A DNA stretch of 64,000 bases, taken from Robiginitomaculum sp. (GTDB lineage: Bacteria; Pseudomonadota; Alphaproteobacteria; Caulobacterales; Maricaulaceae). Below, in pieces: positions 37,317-46,669 of this stretch (positions within the stretch are counted from its first letter, which is position 1; every line of letters begins with the position of its first letter). The notes under the pieces were generated by a model, which was not told the origin of the DNA, did not search any database, and saw only the letters and a list, made by a program, of their open reading frames with translations. The position numbers and the translations under genes are program-made. The DNA lies in assembly GCA_002733905.1 (NCBI GenBank), contig NVXK01000023.1, positions 1 through 64,000 on the forward strand, in the 5' to 3' direction.

Positions 37317-39128
37317 TTAAAAGAGGTTAAACTGTTTCATGATACCGTGAATATGCACCGCTGGAGATTTCACAGCCTGCACGGCGCGCCACGCAATATG
37401 ACCATCTGGACGCACCAATAATAACCCACCCGTGTCTAGCTCCCAAAACGCGGCCCAAAGGCGCGGATCAATTTCATATTTCTTGTCATGCATAGGAATG
37501 ATATTGAGGCCAAGCGCCCTAGATTTAAATTGCCCCTCCAATTTCGCCATCCATTTTTTGGCGGCTGAATTGACGAATAAAGTATAACAATCATAGCCCA
37601 GCAAATCGTGAGCCGACATGGGGGTTTCCCCTTCTTGAACCCAAATATGCGGCAGTCTTGCGCCTGCTCCTGTTGTTTTCACATATGTCATCACAGAGCT
37701 TTGGGGTGTTTCACACGCGGTGTGATCGATCAAAAGACCCGAAGGATAAATATATCCAATTTCGAGGCCCAGCATATTAAAATGCTCTTCCTGATTATTG
37801 ATCTCCGTCGAAATTCGTGCTTTCAATGCTTGCCCTTTCTGCGTCTTTTGTAACGGCGCATTGATTTTTTGACGCAGCATTTTATACACGGCCCCTAATG
37901 CAAATTTTGAAACGAATGCAGGGCAGGCTTTTAAGACAGCATTGTTGCGAAGGCGCGCAATCATGTCCATCTTGCTTGGGTCCAAATCAAACGCTCGAAT
38001 AACATCATCCATTTTATGGAAATTACGGACACTTACTTCGCAATTTTTTTGCGCGACAGGTTTTCGCTCGGCTTCATACGTTTCTAAAATTTTAGGCGGA
38101 CACGCCCCCTTAATAACAGCAGCAAGTTTCCAAGCCAAATTATGCGCGTCCGCCACCCCCGTATTTAGTCCTAACCCGCCTGTTGGTGGGAAACGATGCG
38201 CGCTATCTCCAACGAGGAATATATTGCCCCTTTGGTATTCTTCTGCGACCTGCGCGGTCATGTGCCAAAGCCCTTTAAACGTTATTTCAAAAGGAATATC
38301 CGTGCCAATAACATTGCGAATAAGATTGCGGCAATATGCCTCGGTATATGTTTCAATATTTTCCCACTGTAAAAAAACAGGCACCATAAACACGGCTACA
38401 CTCTTGGGGTCGTGGACAATCATTGTCCCCATACAGTCAGGATCAAGACACCAATAGAGCAAGTTCTTCTCAATCCCCTCCAACGCGGACAGATCAGCCC
38501 GAATGGTGATATTAAATAAATCCGCAATCGATTCTGGGCCCGTTTTTACAATGTCTAAAGATCGCGCCACAGCACTGTTGGCGCCGTCTGCTCCGATAAG
38601 GTACTGACCAGAAAGCACGTAGTCTTGCCCTGTTTTCGTATTGTTAATTTGGCAGGTCATCACCTGATCACCCTGTTTGTGCGCCAACCAATTATGTCCA
38701 TAACGGATATCCGCAAGTTCGTAAGAACGGGCGTATTCAAGCAAAATGGCCTCAAGGCGGTTTTGCGATATATTCATGATCCTAACACTAGAGGCATTCT
38801 TGCGCCGTGTTTGACTGTCTATATCCCCATTTGCGCGCAACGTACCAATCACAGGGGAAAACATATTTGCGGCCCATATAATTTGATCAACATTCGCATC
38901 ACTCGCGATATCTTCCAACACCTGCATGGGAATGCCTGCCTCGCGTAAAATCTCTATTGTCCGCGTATTTATCACATGGGCTGCTGGCGCCTGCACAATT
39001 GTCGACCGACGTTCAAGAACAACATTAGCAATACCCGAACGCGATAATAAGATGGAGGAGAATAATCCAGCAGGCCCAGCACCAACAATTATAACAGGTG
39101 TATTATTTTCTAGTAATGTTTTGGGCAC
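37317..39128 (-). CDS. FAD-dependent aromatic hydroxylase (MhpA/phenol-hydroxylase-like)
   Basis: This group A flavoprotein monooxygenase of about 603 residues has the three FAD/NAD(P)H signatures: VGAGPAGLFSSILLSRSG near the N-terminus, the DG-type motif YLIGADGANSAVARSL, and GDSAHRFPPTGGLGLNTGVAD. A C-terminal thioredoxin-like domain follows, ending in RPDGHIAWRA, as in 3-hydroxyphenylpropionate and phenol hydroxylases. I use the GTG at 39128, which has GAGAGAGG five bases upstream; the frame is open to a TTG at 39143. It is the first gene of the cassette and lies just behind a perfect dyad at 39146-39169. Confidence 0.88.
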   Translation of the reverse strand: MPKTLLENNTPVIIVGAGPAGLFSSILLSRSGIANVVLERRSTIVQAPAAHVINTRTIEILREAGIPMQVLEDIASDANVDQIIWAANMFSPVIGTLRANGDIDSQTRRKNASSVRIMNISQNRLEAILLEYARSYELADIRYGHNWLAHKQGDQVMTCQINNTKTGQDYVLSGQYLIGADGANSAVARSLDIVKTGPESIADLFNITIRADLSALEGIEKNLLYWCLDPDCMGTMIVHDPKSVAVFMVPVFLQWENIETYTEAYCRNLIRNVIGTDIPFEITFKGLWHMTAQVAEEYQRGNIFLVGDSAHRFPPTGGLGLNTGVADAHNLAWKLAAVIKGACPPKILETYEAERKPVAQKNCEVSVRNFHKMDDVIRAFDLDPSKMDMIARLRNNAVLKACPAFVSKFALGAVYKMLRQKINAPLQKTQKGQALKARISTEINNQEEHFNMLGLEIGYIYPSGLLIDHTACETPQSSVMTYVKTTGAGARLPHIWVQEGETPMSAHDLLGYDCYTLFVNSAAKKWMAKLEGQFKSRALGLNIIPMHDKKYEIDPRLWAAFWELDTGGLLLVRPDGHIAWRAVQAVKSPAVHIHGIMKQFNLF

Positions 39129-39145
39129 CGTCACCTCTCTCAATT

Positions 39146-39169
39146 TAATTATACTTACAAATATAATTA
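39146..39169. promoter_or_regulatory. Perfect 8-8-8 inverted repeat before the aromatic cassette
   Basis: TAATTATA at 39146-39153 and TATAATTA at 39162-39169 are exact reverse complements around an eight-base spacer, 17 bases upstream of the hydroxylase start. The TetR gene 220 bases upstream is the obvious candidate ligand. Confidence 0.5.
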
Positions 39170-39387
39170 TTTATAGTCAAGAATAAAAAATTACAGAAAA
39201 AAACATGCACAAATCTATTTATTTATTGTGATTTTTCATGCGGTTTGAATTTCCGGCGCGAGATATTACAGGCTAGAAAACTCTGAATTTTGTCAAATTT
39301 TAGCTTTGCTGCCAATGCACGGATCACCCATTTAAAGCCGACCATAAGCACTTATGTCGCATCAATGGGAGGCGTTCAGCGCATGTT

Positions 39388-40092
39388 TCAGGTGCGCGAA
39401 GAAGCCTCGTCATCACGGCGCAAAAATCCGTTAAAGAGGATATCTATAATCGCGTCTTCTTGCTTGCGAAGGATTTTATCATCGACATTATCTATCCCGT
39501 ATAAAGGCCCTACCATTTGCAAATTCCCGACAAGCGCCATGACCGCGCCCCCCATCACACTAAAGAATGTAAGCTCGGAATAGGATTTGATCACACCCTT
39601 TTTCCGTAATGTTTTAAAAAGCTTGCGATGCCTGAGATGAAGAGGTTCTAAAAATCTTTCTAAGAGCCACTGGCTCCGATCCGTTTCGCGAAGCCCTTCC
39701 AAAAACACAATACGGGCATGCTCTGGTCTGGTAATCGAAAAACGAATATAGCGCCGAACAATAACGCGAAAAAGAGAATATTCATCCAAATCTTGAAGTG
39801 CGCTGTCTTCGGAAATTTCATTACTGGCGTCTAGCTGATCGAAAGAATACGACATTGCGGCCTTCCACAATTCATCCTTGGTTTTGAAATGATAATGAAC
39901 AGCAGGTGTTACCACTTCGGCACGTTTTGCGATGTCAGAAATCTTTGCGCCGTCATAGCCATGAATAGAAAACTCGCGTAACGCCGATTCCAGAATGATA
40001 ATTTTTTTGGGCTTTTGCGTGGCAGATAAAGGAGGACGGCCTCGGCGTGCGACTTTGACTTCACCTGTTTTCTTTGTACGCGAAGACGCCAT
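39388..40092 (-). CDS. TetR-family regulator of the aromatic cassette
   Basis: The 234-residue protein has a basic N-terminal tail, the TetR helix-turn-helix (DGAKISDIAKRAEVVTPAVHYHF) and a C-terminal domain of the type with IRFSITRPEHARIVFLEGL. It is transcribed in the same direction as the hydroxylase cassette, 259 bases upstream, and probably controls it, with an aromatic acid or its CoA ester as ligand. The intervening 39170-39387 holds no gene. Confidence 0.88.
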   Translation of the reverse strand: MASSRTKKTGEVKVARRGRPPLSATQKPKKIIILESALREFSIHGYDGAKISDIAKRAEVVTPAVHYHFKTKDELWKAAMSYSFDQLDASNEISEDSALQDLDEYSLFRVIVRRYIRFSITRPEHARIVFLEGLRETDRSQWLLERFLEPLHLRHRKLFKTLRKKGVIKSYSELTFFSVMGGAVMALVGNLQMVGPLYGIDNVDDKILRKQEDAIIDILFNGFLRRDDEASSRT

Positions 40093-40440
40093 GACGAATC
40101 CTTATTTAATCAAAAGTCCAATAAACTAATGGTTCGAATATAAATATTTTGATTGTAATGACACACCAAAATGCAGAGGTAAACAACAAAACCCAATGTC
40201 GAAGTTTCTTTGGTGTTCTCCCTGCACACCCTTTAATTTAAAGGCTAATGAACAAGGTACACACTTCACCCCCACTCAACGCAGGGAGTTTTAAGGCGCA
40301 AATTCGGTGTAACCCAAATCTTTGGGTTTTCGCCCCTGTATAAGGATCAACTAGGTATAAGGATCAAAGAGGCTACACCAAATCCATATCACAAGCTCCA
40401 TATCCCGTATCCAAAATGAAAGAACAAGCCAAATTGAAAC
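40093..40440. other. Intergenic region with several dyads and a short direct repeat
   Basis: No coding frame stands out. The stretch holds the 15-base palindrome CCTTTAATTTAAAGG (40230-40244), a hairpin AACCCAA-ATCT-TTGGGTT (40311-40328) and GTATAAGGATCAA twice with a 17-base period (40338-40350, 40355-40367). GGTGTA at 40306-40311 and its inverse TACACC at 40374-40379 enclose the last three elements. It sits upstream of the TetR gene and downstream of the lipoprotein gene. Confidence 0.55.
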
Positions 40441-41133
40441 TTATAATCCACTAGGAACACGAATGCTATCTGGGTCAGCTTGCTTAGGACCACAACGTAA
40501 ATACCCCCATTCCCGATCTTTTGGCTCTACATCACCCTTGCCATAATACGTCCATGTACCTGCGGTTCCGCCGTACTGGTTTCCGCTAGACAGTGACAGC
40601 GCGCCCTCATAAATCATCCTCTTTTTGCCATCCACATTAGAGATTTTATCCCCAAACGTAATTGCGCCAGTAACAAATTGCGCCGCTCCTAGATTATCGC
40701 CCCAAATGGGATCAGGCCATACAAATTGCATTGACAGACCATGTAAATACCATGTGTTTTCTATATCAACCCTAAATTTATTATGCTGTTGCTTAAGCGG
40801 CAAAACAATAAGCGCGTCTTGAAGCCTATAGCGAGAAATGTGCTCTTTAAACCATTCCACATTCGCGGCGTCCATATTATCAGCCTCAATCATATTCTGT
40901 GAAGGCATGTCAATTGTGCGTGTATCATAGGTAAAATATGTACCCGTGGTCGATTGGCCCGTATGATAATTTTTCAGCGTGCAATGAATAACCGTAACAG
41001 GGCCAATCGTTTTAGGTGCGTGTATTTCGGATTGCGGCTCTCGTTTAGCTTCTGGCACAGGGGGCATTTCTTCGGAGTTGCAAGCTGATAAACCTAACCC
41101 CACCACCGTAAATAAAATCATTAGGTTTTTCAT
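40441..41133 (-). CDS. Putative lipoprotein of unknown function
   Basis: The predicted product has a lipoprotein signal ending in LSAC, then a short Pro/Glu-rich linker and a beta-rich domain of about 200 residues with many Tyr, Gly and Thr (GNQYGGTAGTWTYYGKGD near the end). I do not recognise a family. The ATG at 41133 has AGAGGG five bases upstream, so I prefer it to the in-frame ATG at 41148. It should be exported and lipid-anchored. The upstream 12-bp minisatellite begins about 95 bases before the start. Confidence 0.75.
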   Translation of the reverse strand: MKNLMILFTVVGLGLSACNSEEMPPVPEAKREPQSEIHAPKTIGPVTVIHCTLKNYHTGQSTTGTYFTYDTRTIDMPSQNMIEADNMDAANVEWFKEHISRYRLQDALIVLPLKQQHNKFRVDIENTWYLHGLSMQFVWPDPIWGDNLGAAQFVTGAITFGDKISNVDGKKRMIYEGALSLSSGNQYGGTAGTWTYYGKGDVEPKDREWGYLRCGPKQADPDSIRVPSGL

Positions 41134-41226
41134 ACATTCCCTCTTCATGCCGCAGTTAACTTTAACCTTTGCTCACAAGGTGTCAAATGGTGAAGGCCGT
41201 TCATTCTAGGGGATTGGCTTTGGCAC

Positions 41227-41298
41227 GGGCTAGGGTATGGGCTAGGGTATGGGCTAGGGTATGGGCTAGGGTATGGGCTAGGGTATGGGCTAGGGTAT
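41227..41298 (+). repeat. 12-bp minisatellite, six perfect copies
   Basis: GGGCTAGGGTAT is repeated head to tail six times without a mismatch over 72 bases, with partial copies at the edges. It lies between two lipoprotein genes. Both strands stay open through it, giving Tyr-Pro-Ser-Pro or Arg-Val-Trp-Ala peptides, which are a by-product of the repeat. Confidence 0.95.
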
Positions 41299-41461
41299 GG
41301 ATGAGAAAAACTGTAGTCATAAAAAGGCATTTTCAAAACGAAAATTTAAGAGCTTTTTATGAAACGAATGATTACCGAATTTATTTGAAACTTGCAATGA
41401 TTATATCTACACTTACAATTAAAGGCGCTTAAACAGCGCATATTTCACAAAGGACAGGCAC

Positions 41462-41959
41462 ATGAATATTTCAAGACTTTTACTAATAGCGCCAATGGTT
41501 TTGACCCCTGCTTTTTTTGTGGCTTGCACCAAAACGCAACCAGCGGAAACTATTTTTCCAAATACGCTAGAACTGCCTCTCTTGGCAGGCACCACACGCG
41601 AACCCGAATGCAAAGTCGATCATATATTTGAGACGTCTGAACGAAATATTGAATGTGTACTTATTAACTTCCCAGAGGGCATGGAAGATGCGGATGAGAA
41701 AGAACAGCATGCCCTTAACCTTACCCGTCAATATGAAACTGCAATTAAGGCCCAAGGCTGGCTAGCAAATCCTATTGGCGAATACATCGTCAATTTTGAA
41801 AAACCGGTTACGAAAGAGTGTTCAATTTCTCTTCAACTTATGACTTGGGTCGTTGATGAGACCAAGCCTGTGGAAGAGCGCCACTTTCCCAGCATCCGTT
41901 TTACTTTTATCGAAAAGCACGTGCAAGTCTGTGGCACTGATAGATTCAGTACCCGCTAA
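41462..41959 (+). CDS. Putative small lipoprotein
   Basis: The 165-residue product starts with a lipoprotein signal with lipobox FVAC (Cys22) and is otherwise hydrophilic and acidic. Four further cysteines (near ECKVD, IECVL, KECSI and QVCGT) could form two disulfides in the periplasm. An AAGGACAGG ribosome site precedes the ATG. I do not recognise a family. It is divergent from the lipoprotein gene at 40441-41133, with the minisatellite in the shared upstream region. Confidence 0.75.
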   Translation: MNISRLLLIAPMVLTPAFFVACTKTQPAETIFPNTLELPLLAGTTREPECKVDHIFETSERNIECVLINFPEGMEDADEKEQHALNLTRQYETAIKAQGWLANPIGEYIVNFEKPVTKECSISLQLMTWVVDETKPVEERHFPSIRFTFIEKHVQVCGTDRFSTR

Positions 41960-42151
41960 CCACCATTTTTTCAAGTTTTCAAAGACCTAAAAGTGCGGCC
42001 TATGCCACGTATTGGCCGAAGCTTGCTTAAACCGTCATTCGCAGGGCGAGCAAACTGTTACAGCCGCCTTTGACTGAGATAATCAACGGCCTTATCTAAC
42101 GCCTCCTTGAAAAAGAAACATCGGTCAAGAATATAAAATTTAAGAAACCTT

Positions 42152-42235
42152 TGGTACGGGTGGTCGGAATCGAACCGACACTCCATAGGAACGGGATTTT
42201 GAATCCCGCGCGTCTACCAATTCCGCCACACCCGC
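42152..42235 (-). tRNA. tRNA-Leu (CAA)
   Basis: On the minus strand a class II tRNA reads GCGGGTG at the acceptor 5' end, GGCGGAATTGGTAGACGC in the D arm, and an anticodon stem/loop GGGATTCAAAATCCC with CAA. A variable arm and a GTCGG-TTCGATT-CCGAC T arm follow. The acceptor 3' strand CACCCGT and ACCA end at 42152. The long variable arm and the D-arm sequence identify leucine. Confidence 0.95.
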
Positions 42236-42373
42236 ATCAAAGTGGGGGCAACATAGCGTGCATGCGCCTTCCGTCAACATGGTTTTTGCATTCTGCGCAA
42301 GTTTTTTTGCACTAAATTCAACAGTAGTGAGATTTACAACTTGTTCTTAAGAAATTTCAGGTTATTGAGGCTT

Positions 42374-42994
42374 ATGGCAATGAATTTTTCTTTTCTCGAA
42401 CGGTGGTATGAATCCGTCAAACAAATGGCACGGCACAAAAATGCTGTACCATTTTTGGCCTTTATTGCATTTATTGAAAGCATTTTCTTTCCGATCCCAA
42501 CCGCTATTCTTATGCTGCCTATGGCACAAGCCAACCATAAAAAAGTGTGGCGTTATGCCACCATCTGCACGATATTCTCTGTCTTGGGCGGGATTATAGG
42601 CTATTGGTTAGGATGGTTTGCGTATGAGAGTTTCGCGCAACCTCTTCTCGAAAAACTTGGAAAAGCCCATAGTGTAGAGAGCTTTCGTGGCATGACGGAC
42701 GAATACGGCGCTTTGGCTGTATTCGGTGCGGGCCTGACCCCTTTTCCTTATAAAGTCATCACTATTTTAAGCGGTGCGCTTAAGCTTAATTTCTTCGTTT
42801 TTCTCATTGCAAGTGTTTGCGCGCGTGCAGGTCAGTTCTTTTTAATTGCTGCGATTGTGTGGAAATTTGGAGATCAGGCCGAAGCCTTTATCAAAAAACA
42901 TTTTGCAGTTCTGACGATATTGGCGTTCGGTGTTGTTATCGCTGGCTGGGCCGTATGGCACTTTATGTTTTCAGGTGCGGCGTCTTCCCATTAA
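42374..42994 (+). CDS. YqaA/DedA-like membrane protein
   Basis: The product of about 206 residues has four to five membrane segments and the family landmarks FIESIFFPIPTAILMLPMA near the N-terminus and FGAGLTPFPYKVITILSGAL in the middle, with a final hydrophobic helix. This is the SNARE-associated/DedA superfamily, YqaA branch, thought to act in lipid or ion handling at the inner membrane. GAGG lies just before the ATG at 42374; ATG 42380 is an equally good start. Confidence 0.85.
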   Translation: MAMNFSFLERWYESVKQMARHKNAVPFLAFIAFIESIFFPIPTAILMLPMAQANHKKVWRYATICTIFSVLGGIIGYWLGWFAYESFAQPLLEKLGKAHSVESFRGMTDEYGALAVFGAGLTPFPYKVITILSGALKLNFFVFLIASVCARAGQFFLIAAIVWKFGDQAEAFIKKHFAVLTILAFGVVIAGWAVWHFMFSGAASSH

Positions 42995-43003
42995 GCACGC
43001 TCC

Positions 43004-43783
43004 CTAAAGACAGACTGTTTTTTCAAAACCAAATGTCGCGAACATTTTGGCACGTTCCCTATTATAGACGCCTCCCACCAACAAAGCCGTTTGCGGGTAT
43101 GTTGGGCGGCTCTTTATTTCCATTTTTCCCGCAATGGTTTGCGTGCGCTTTGCGATTGCATAACCAGAATCGATCCAGTTGACGGCATACGGCGCGGCCT
43201 GTTTTAATTCATCAAGCAAGAGCGGAAAATGGGTGCAAGCCAAAACAATTGTATCAATATTTACATCACGAAACATAGGCTCGACTTCGGCCTTAAGCGC
43301 AAATGGATTTAATATCTGCCCCGAGAGCTTTTGCTCTGCCAGCTCAACGAGCCCTGTTGAGCCGTGCAAAACCACTTGGCAATCAGAAGCAAAATCACGG
43401 ATGAGCTTACCAACATATTTTCGTCGCACAGTTCCCGGTGTTCCCAAAACGGCAATCGCTTTCGCTTTACTCATTTGCGCGGCAGGCTTGATGGCAGGGA
43501 CAACACCGATCACAGGAATATCAACCGTATTACGAATTTGCTTAAGTGCCGTTGTCGACGCGGTATTGCACGCTATGAGTAATATATCAGGCTGTACCGC
43601 AAAGACTAATGTTTGTAATAATTCAGGTAGGCGCGCTTGCAATTGCGCTTCGGTTTTCGTGCCATAAGGACGGAATTCGTCGTCTGCCACATAGGTGATA
43701 TAGATATCAGGTATGAGCGCACGCAGTTCTTGCACAACACTTAAGCCGCCTACACCAGAATCAAAAACAAGAGCATGTACCAT
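43004..43783 (-). CDS. murI: Glutamate racemase
   Basis: MurI makes D-glutamate for peptidoglycan. The two catalytic cysteines are visible in LLIACNTASTTAL and VLACTHFPLL. The N-terminal VFDSGVGGLSV and the segment ADDEFRPYG bind the substrate; the last is usually D-x-x-x-x-PYG. I use the ATG at 43783, with GAGG upstream at normal distance; the open frame continues to 43810. It converges on the YqaA-like gene with nine bases between. Confidence 0.94.
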   Translation of the reverse strand: MVHALVFDSGVGGLSVVQELRALIPDIYITYVADDEFRPYGTKTEAQLQARLPELLQTLVFAVQPDILLIACNTASTTALKQIRNTVDIPVIGVVPAIKPAAQMSKAKAIAVLGTPGTVRRKYVGKLIRDFASDCQVVLHGSTGLVELAEQKLSGQILNPFALKAEVEPMFRDVNIDTIVLACTHFPLLLDELKQAAPYAVNWIDSGYAIAKRTQTIAGKMEIKSRPTYPQTALLVGGVYNRERAKMFATFGFEKTVCL

Positions 43784-43877
43784 AACCGTCCTCATAATAT
43801 GTTCTGGCAAGATTTCATAGCAAAGTTTAATGCTGAATTTTGTTTATTTTTAGCCCAAAATACGACATAAGTTTGAC

Positions 43878-45479
43878 ATGAGTGACATGATCAACACGAC
43901 ACATAATAATCACGATACATTAGCCAATACGAGGCCCTATCATAAATATATGATCGCCCTCCTGCTGGGTCTAAGCATATTGCGTTTGATCACTTTATAT
44001 TTATCTCCGACAAACCTACATGGAGACGAGGCACAATATTGGGCATGGTCACGTAGTTTTGAGTTTGGGTATTTTTCAAAACCCCCCATGATTGCATGGG
44101 TAATTGCCTTCACCACAGGCTTGTTTGGCAACGCTGAATGGGCTGTACGATTATCATCACCGCTCATCCATCCTCTTACTGCCTATATTATTTTTCGGAC
44201 TGCGCGGTTTCTCTTTGATGCACGCACAGGGTTTTGGGCAGGATGTCTTTACTTTTTGATGCCTGCGGTTTGGTTGTCATCGACGATTGTCAGTACAGAT
44301 GTTGTTTTACTTATCTGGTGGGCACTCGGGTTAAATGCTTGGGCGCATGTTCGCGAAACACCGAATATGAAATGGGCAACGGTGCTAGGTCTCGCTATCG
44401 GTCTGGGCATGTTGTCGAAATATGCCATGTTGTTCTTCCTTATCGCGCTTGTCATCTGTACGATTATTGACGCAAAAACGCGTAAAGCTTTGTTGTCAAA
44501 ATACGGGCTTATCGTTGTTGTGATTGCTGTCATATTCATCACGCCCAATTTATATTGGAATGCGGCGAATGATTTTGCCACGTTAAATCACACAGCGGCG
44601 AACGCGAATTTAAAGGGCGTCCCTATTCACCCGATAGAACTCGTAGAATTTATAATGAGTCAGCTTGTCGTTTTTGGGCCGTTAAGCTTTATCGCTTTGG
44701 TCGCCGCCCTGTTTATCGTTATTCGCAAGCCTGCTGATAAGACTGTTTTTGCACTCTCTGTCTTTGTACTTAGCCCTCTACTTATTATTTGCGGAGAGGC
44801 TTTCTTAAGTCGTGCAAATGCGAATTGGGCCGTAAGTGCCTATATTGGAGGTGCAATATTAACTGCACATATCGGCCTACGGGTTTTTGGAAAGCTCACC
44901 AAAGCAGGTGTGTTCGTAAACACGGGCATCGGCGTGGTGTTTATCATTGCTGTTTTATCCCCATCGCTTGCCAACACTATGGGTATGGGAAATATTCTCA
45001 AACGCGTGCGAGGTTGGCCACAGACGCAATCGCATATCGTAGATGTTGTGAAACGTGGACATGAAGGCAATGCCTACCATGCAGTTGCGACCGATAACCG
45101 TCTCGTATTTTTTGATCTTCTTTATTATAAAATAGAGGCAGATACCCGCCTTCCACTCTATATGTGGATGAACAGTGTTCACCCTGTCCATCACGCCGAA
45201 AAAATTGCGCCGCTTCCTGCAAGTACAATATCAGACGGGCCAATTTTAGTGGTCAATTACTTTAGAAATTGCCAGTTAACCAGCCGCGAAGAAATACGTA
45301 TTTGCCTCGACACAGTACATGCACTTGGCAAACAAACACATTTCGAGAAGATCCGCTCTGACTTTGCCCGTCTTGAACCTTTGCCTCCGCTCGAAATTGA
45401 TTTGGGGGGCGGCAAGATACGGCGTCTTAATTTATGGGCGGGATATGGGTATACGCCAACGCAAGACATACGTGACTAA
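43878..45479 (+). CDS. Glycosyltransferase family 39 (ArnT/PMT-like) membrane protein
   Basis: The 533-residue protein has about ten membrane helices and the GT39 signature NLHGDEAQYWAWS in the first periplasmic loop, where the acidic pair is catalytic. The loop FGYFSKPPMIAW that follows is typical of ArnT-like enzymes using undecaprenyl-phosphate sugars. A periplasmic C-terminal domain of about 150 residues ends the protein. It probably transfers a sugar to lipid A or another envelope acceptor. The gene is divergent from murI. Confidence 0.88.
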   Translation: MSDMINTTHNNHDTLANTRPYHKYMIALLLGLSILRLITLYLSPTNLHGDEAQYWAWSRSFEFGYFSKPPMIAWVIAFTTGLFGNAEWAVRLSSPLIHPLTAYIIFRTARFLFDARTGFWAGCLYFLMPAVWLSSTIVSTDVVLLIWWALGLNAWAHVRETPNMKWATVLGLAIGLGMLSKYAMLFFLIALVICTIIDAKTRKALLSKYGLIVVVIAVIFITPNLYWNAANDFATLNHTAANANLKGVPIHPIELVEFIMSQLVVFGPLSFIALVAALFIVIRKPADKTVFALSVFVLSPLLIICGEAFLSRANANWAVSAYIGGAILTAHIGLRVFGKLTKAGVFVNTGIGVVFIIAVLSPSLANTMGMGNILKRVRGWPQTQSHIVDVVKRGHEGNAYHAVATDNRLVFFDLLYYKIEADTRLPLYMWMNSVHPVHHAEKIAPLPASTISDGPILVVNYFRNCQLTSREEIRICLDTVHALGKQTHFEKIRSDFARLEPLPPLEIDLGGGKIRRLNLWAGYGYTPTQDIRD

Positions 45480-45485
45480 GCCGCC

Positions 45486-46112
45486 TTAATGCGCGCCCCA
45501 AAGTGTCTTCAGCCTTGCATCACGCCGACAACCATTACGGTAATATTTATACCGCCTCGGTTTTTTCTTGTAATAGTCCTGATGGTAGGATTCAGCAGGG
45601 TAGAATGTGACGCTTGGTAAGATAGGGGTTACGACAGGGGAAGGTAACCGCCCTGATTGTTGCAGAATTATTTTAGAAGCGTTTGCGATTTCCAATTGGG
45701 CAGGGTTTGCAAAAATTGCGGTTTTATAAGAATGGCCGCGATCACAAAACTGGCCGCCATCATCGGTTGGATCAACTGTTGTCCAGAAATATTCCACCAA
45801 TTGCGAATAGCTCACGCGGCTTGGGTCATAGATAATTTTTGCGACTTCATAATGCCCAGTGCCGCCACGGCTCACTTGTTTATAGGTTGGGTTTTGCGTA
45901 TGGCCACCAGCATATCCAGAAATAGCTTCTATGACACCCGGGAATTTCTCGAAATCAGATTCAACGCACCAAAAGCAACCGCCTGCAAATACCGCTTCGG
46001 CCCTTTGCGTTGAGACAGAGTTTAATGGAGGCGGTTCTTGACTATTGGCGGCGCTACAGGCCGTCATTGACAAAATAAGAACAGGAAAAATGTTTTTTAC
46101 AAAGTTTATCAT
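45486..46112 (-). CDS. msrA: Peptide methionine sulfoxide reductase MsrA, lipoprotein form
   Basis: MsrA reduces the S-epimer of methionine sulfoxide. The catalytic Cys46 lies in [10 protein letters not shown]; the rest of the family is present ([20 protein letters not shown], and HQDYYKKKP). A signal with lipobox LSMTAC (Cys19) precedes it, so this copy should be a periplasmic lipoprotein repairing envelope proteins, whereas typical MsrA is cytosolic. A late Cys in YRNGCRRD may recycle the active site. The start at 46112 gives a proper signal; upstream codons to 46154 do not. It is divergent from the membrane protein at 46181. Confidence 0.92.
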   Translation of the reverse strand: MINFVKNIFPVLILSMTACSAANSQEPPPLNSVSTQRAEAVFAGGCFWCVESDFEKFPGVIEAISGYAGGHTQNPTYKQVSRGGTGHYEVAKIIYDPSRVSYSQLVEYFWTTVDPTDDGGQFCDRGHSYKTAIFANPAQLEIANASKIILQQSGRLPSPVVTPILPSVTFYPAESYHQDYYKKKPRRYKYYRNGCRRDARLKTLWGAH

Positions 46113-46180
46113 TCTTGCTATATAATATAAAATCACCTCACGCGCACTACACAATATTGCGAGAGTTAAAGGAAACCAGC

Positions 46181-46642
46181 ATGTCAGAAGAAAAAGAATG
46201 GGATATCAAGATTGAAACCCAAGAAGATGCACAACGTATGGCACGTATTGGGGGCAATGCAGGACTTACTTATGCGGTTTTAACGACTTTGCTTATTGGC
46301 TTTGGGCTTTCTGCGGGGCTTTCTCAAATGGTAGAGCTAGATGCAGTCGACCCAGAAACGGTTAGCCAACAAATGATCGCTGTCATGGCAATTGCCGGGC
46401 GTTGTATCTTATATTGTCTTCTGGCATGGCGTACAAAAAGTGGCAAAGGCCTCATCGCTGCACCATTGCTATTAATCTTCATCGTCGCAGAAATTTTGGG
46501 CGCCGTCTTTGTCGGTGTTTCGAATGGTATCGTCCCCGCACTTCTGCTTATCTTGCTCGCGATTGTCGTTGGGTTTGTGTTATTGGCAGGCGTTAAAGGC
46601 AATTGGGCCAATAGAGCCTTTCGCCTAGGCTCACGCGTTTAA
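46181..46642 (+). CDS. Small four-helix membrane protein of unknown function
   Basis: The product of about 153 residues has a charged N-terminus ([12 protein letters not shown]) and four hydrophobic segments. I do not recognise a family. AAAGGAAA precedes the ATG at 46181; the frame continues upstream to 46115 without a ribosome site and would overlap the msrA promoter. Its divergent neighbour msrA does not suggest a function. Confidence 0.75.
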   Translation: MSEEKEWDIKIETQEDAQRMARIGGNAGLTYAVLTTLLIGFGLSAGLSQMVELDAVDPETVSQQMIAVMAIAGRCILYCLLAWRTKSGKGLIAAPLLLIFIVAEILGAVFVGVSNGIVPALLLILLAIVVGFVLLAGVKGNWANRAFRLGSRV

Positions 46643-46669
46643 TCACGAACTCTACATCAAATCCGCAAC

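Noticed and set aside
41227-41298. CRISPR array
   Set aside because: The units are adjacent 12-mers without spacers, and no cas gene is present.
41145-41432. Overlapping frames on both strands through the minisatellite (Tyr-Pro-Ser-Pro and Arg-Val-Trp-Ala repeats)
   Set aside because: A 12-base repeat without stops is open in these frames automatically; no domain or conserved start supports translation.
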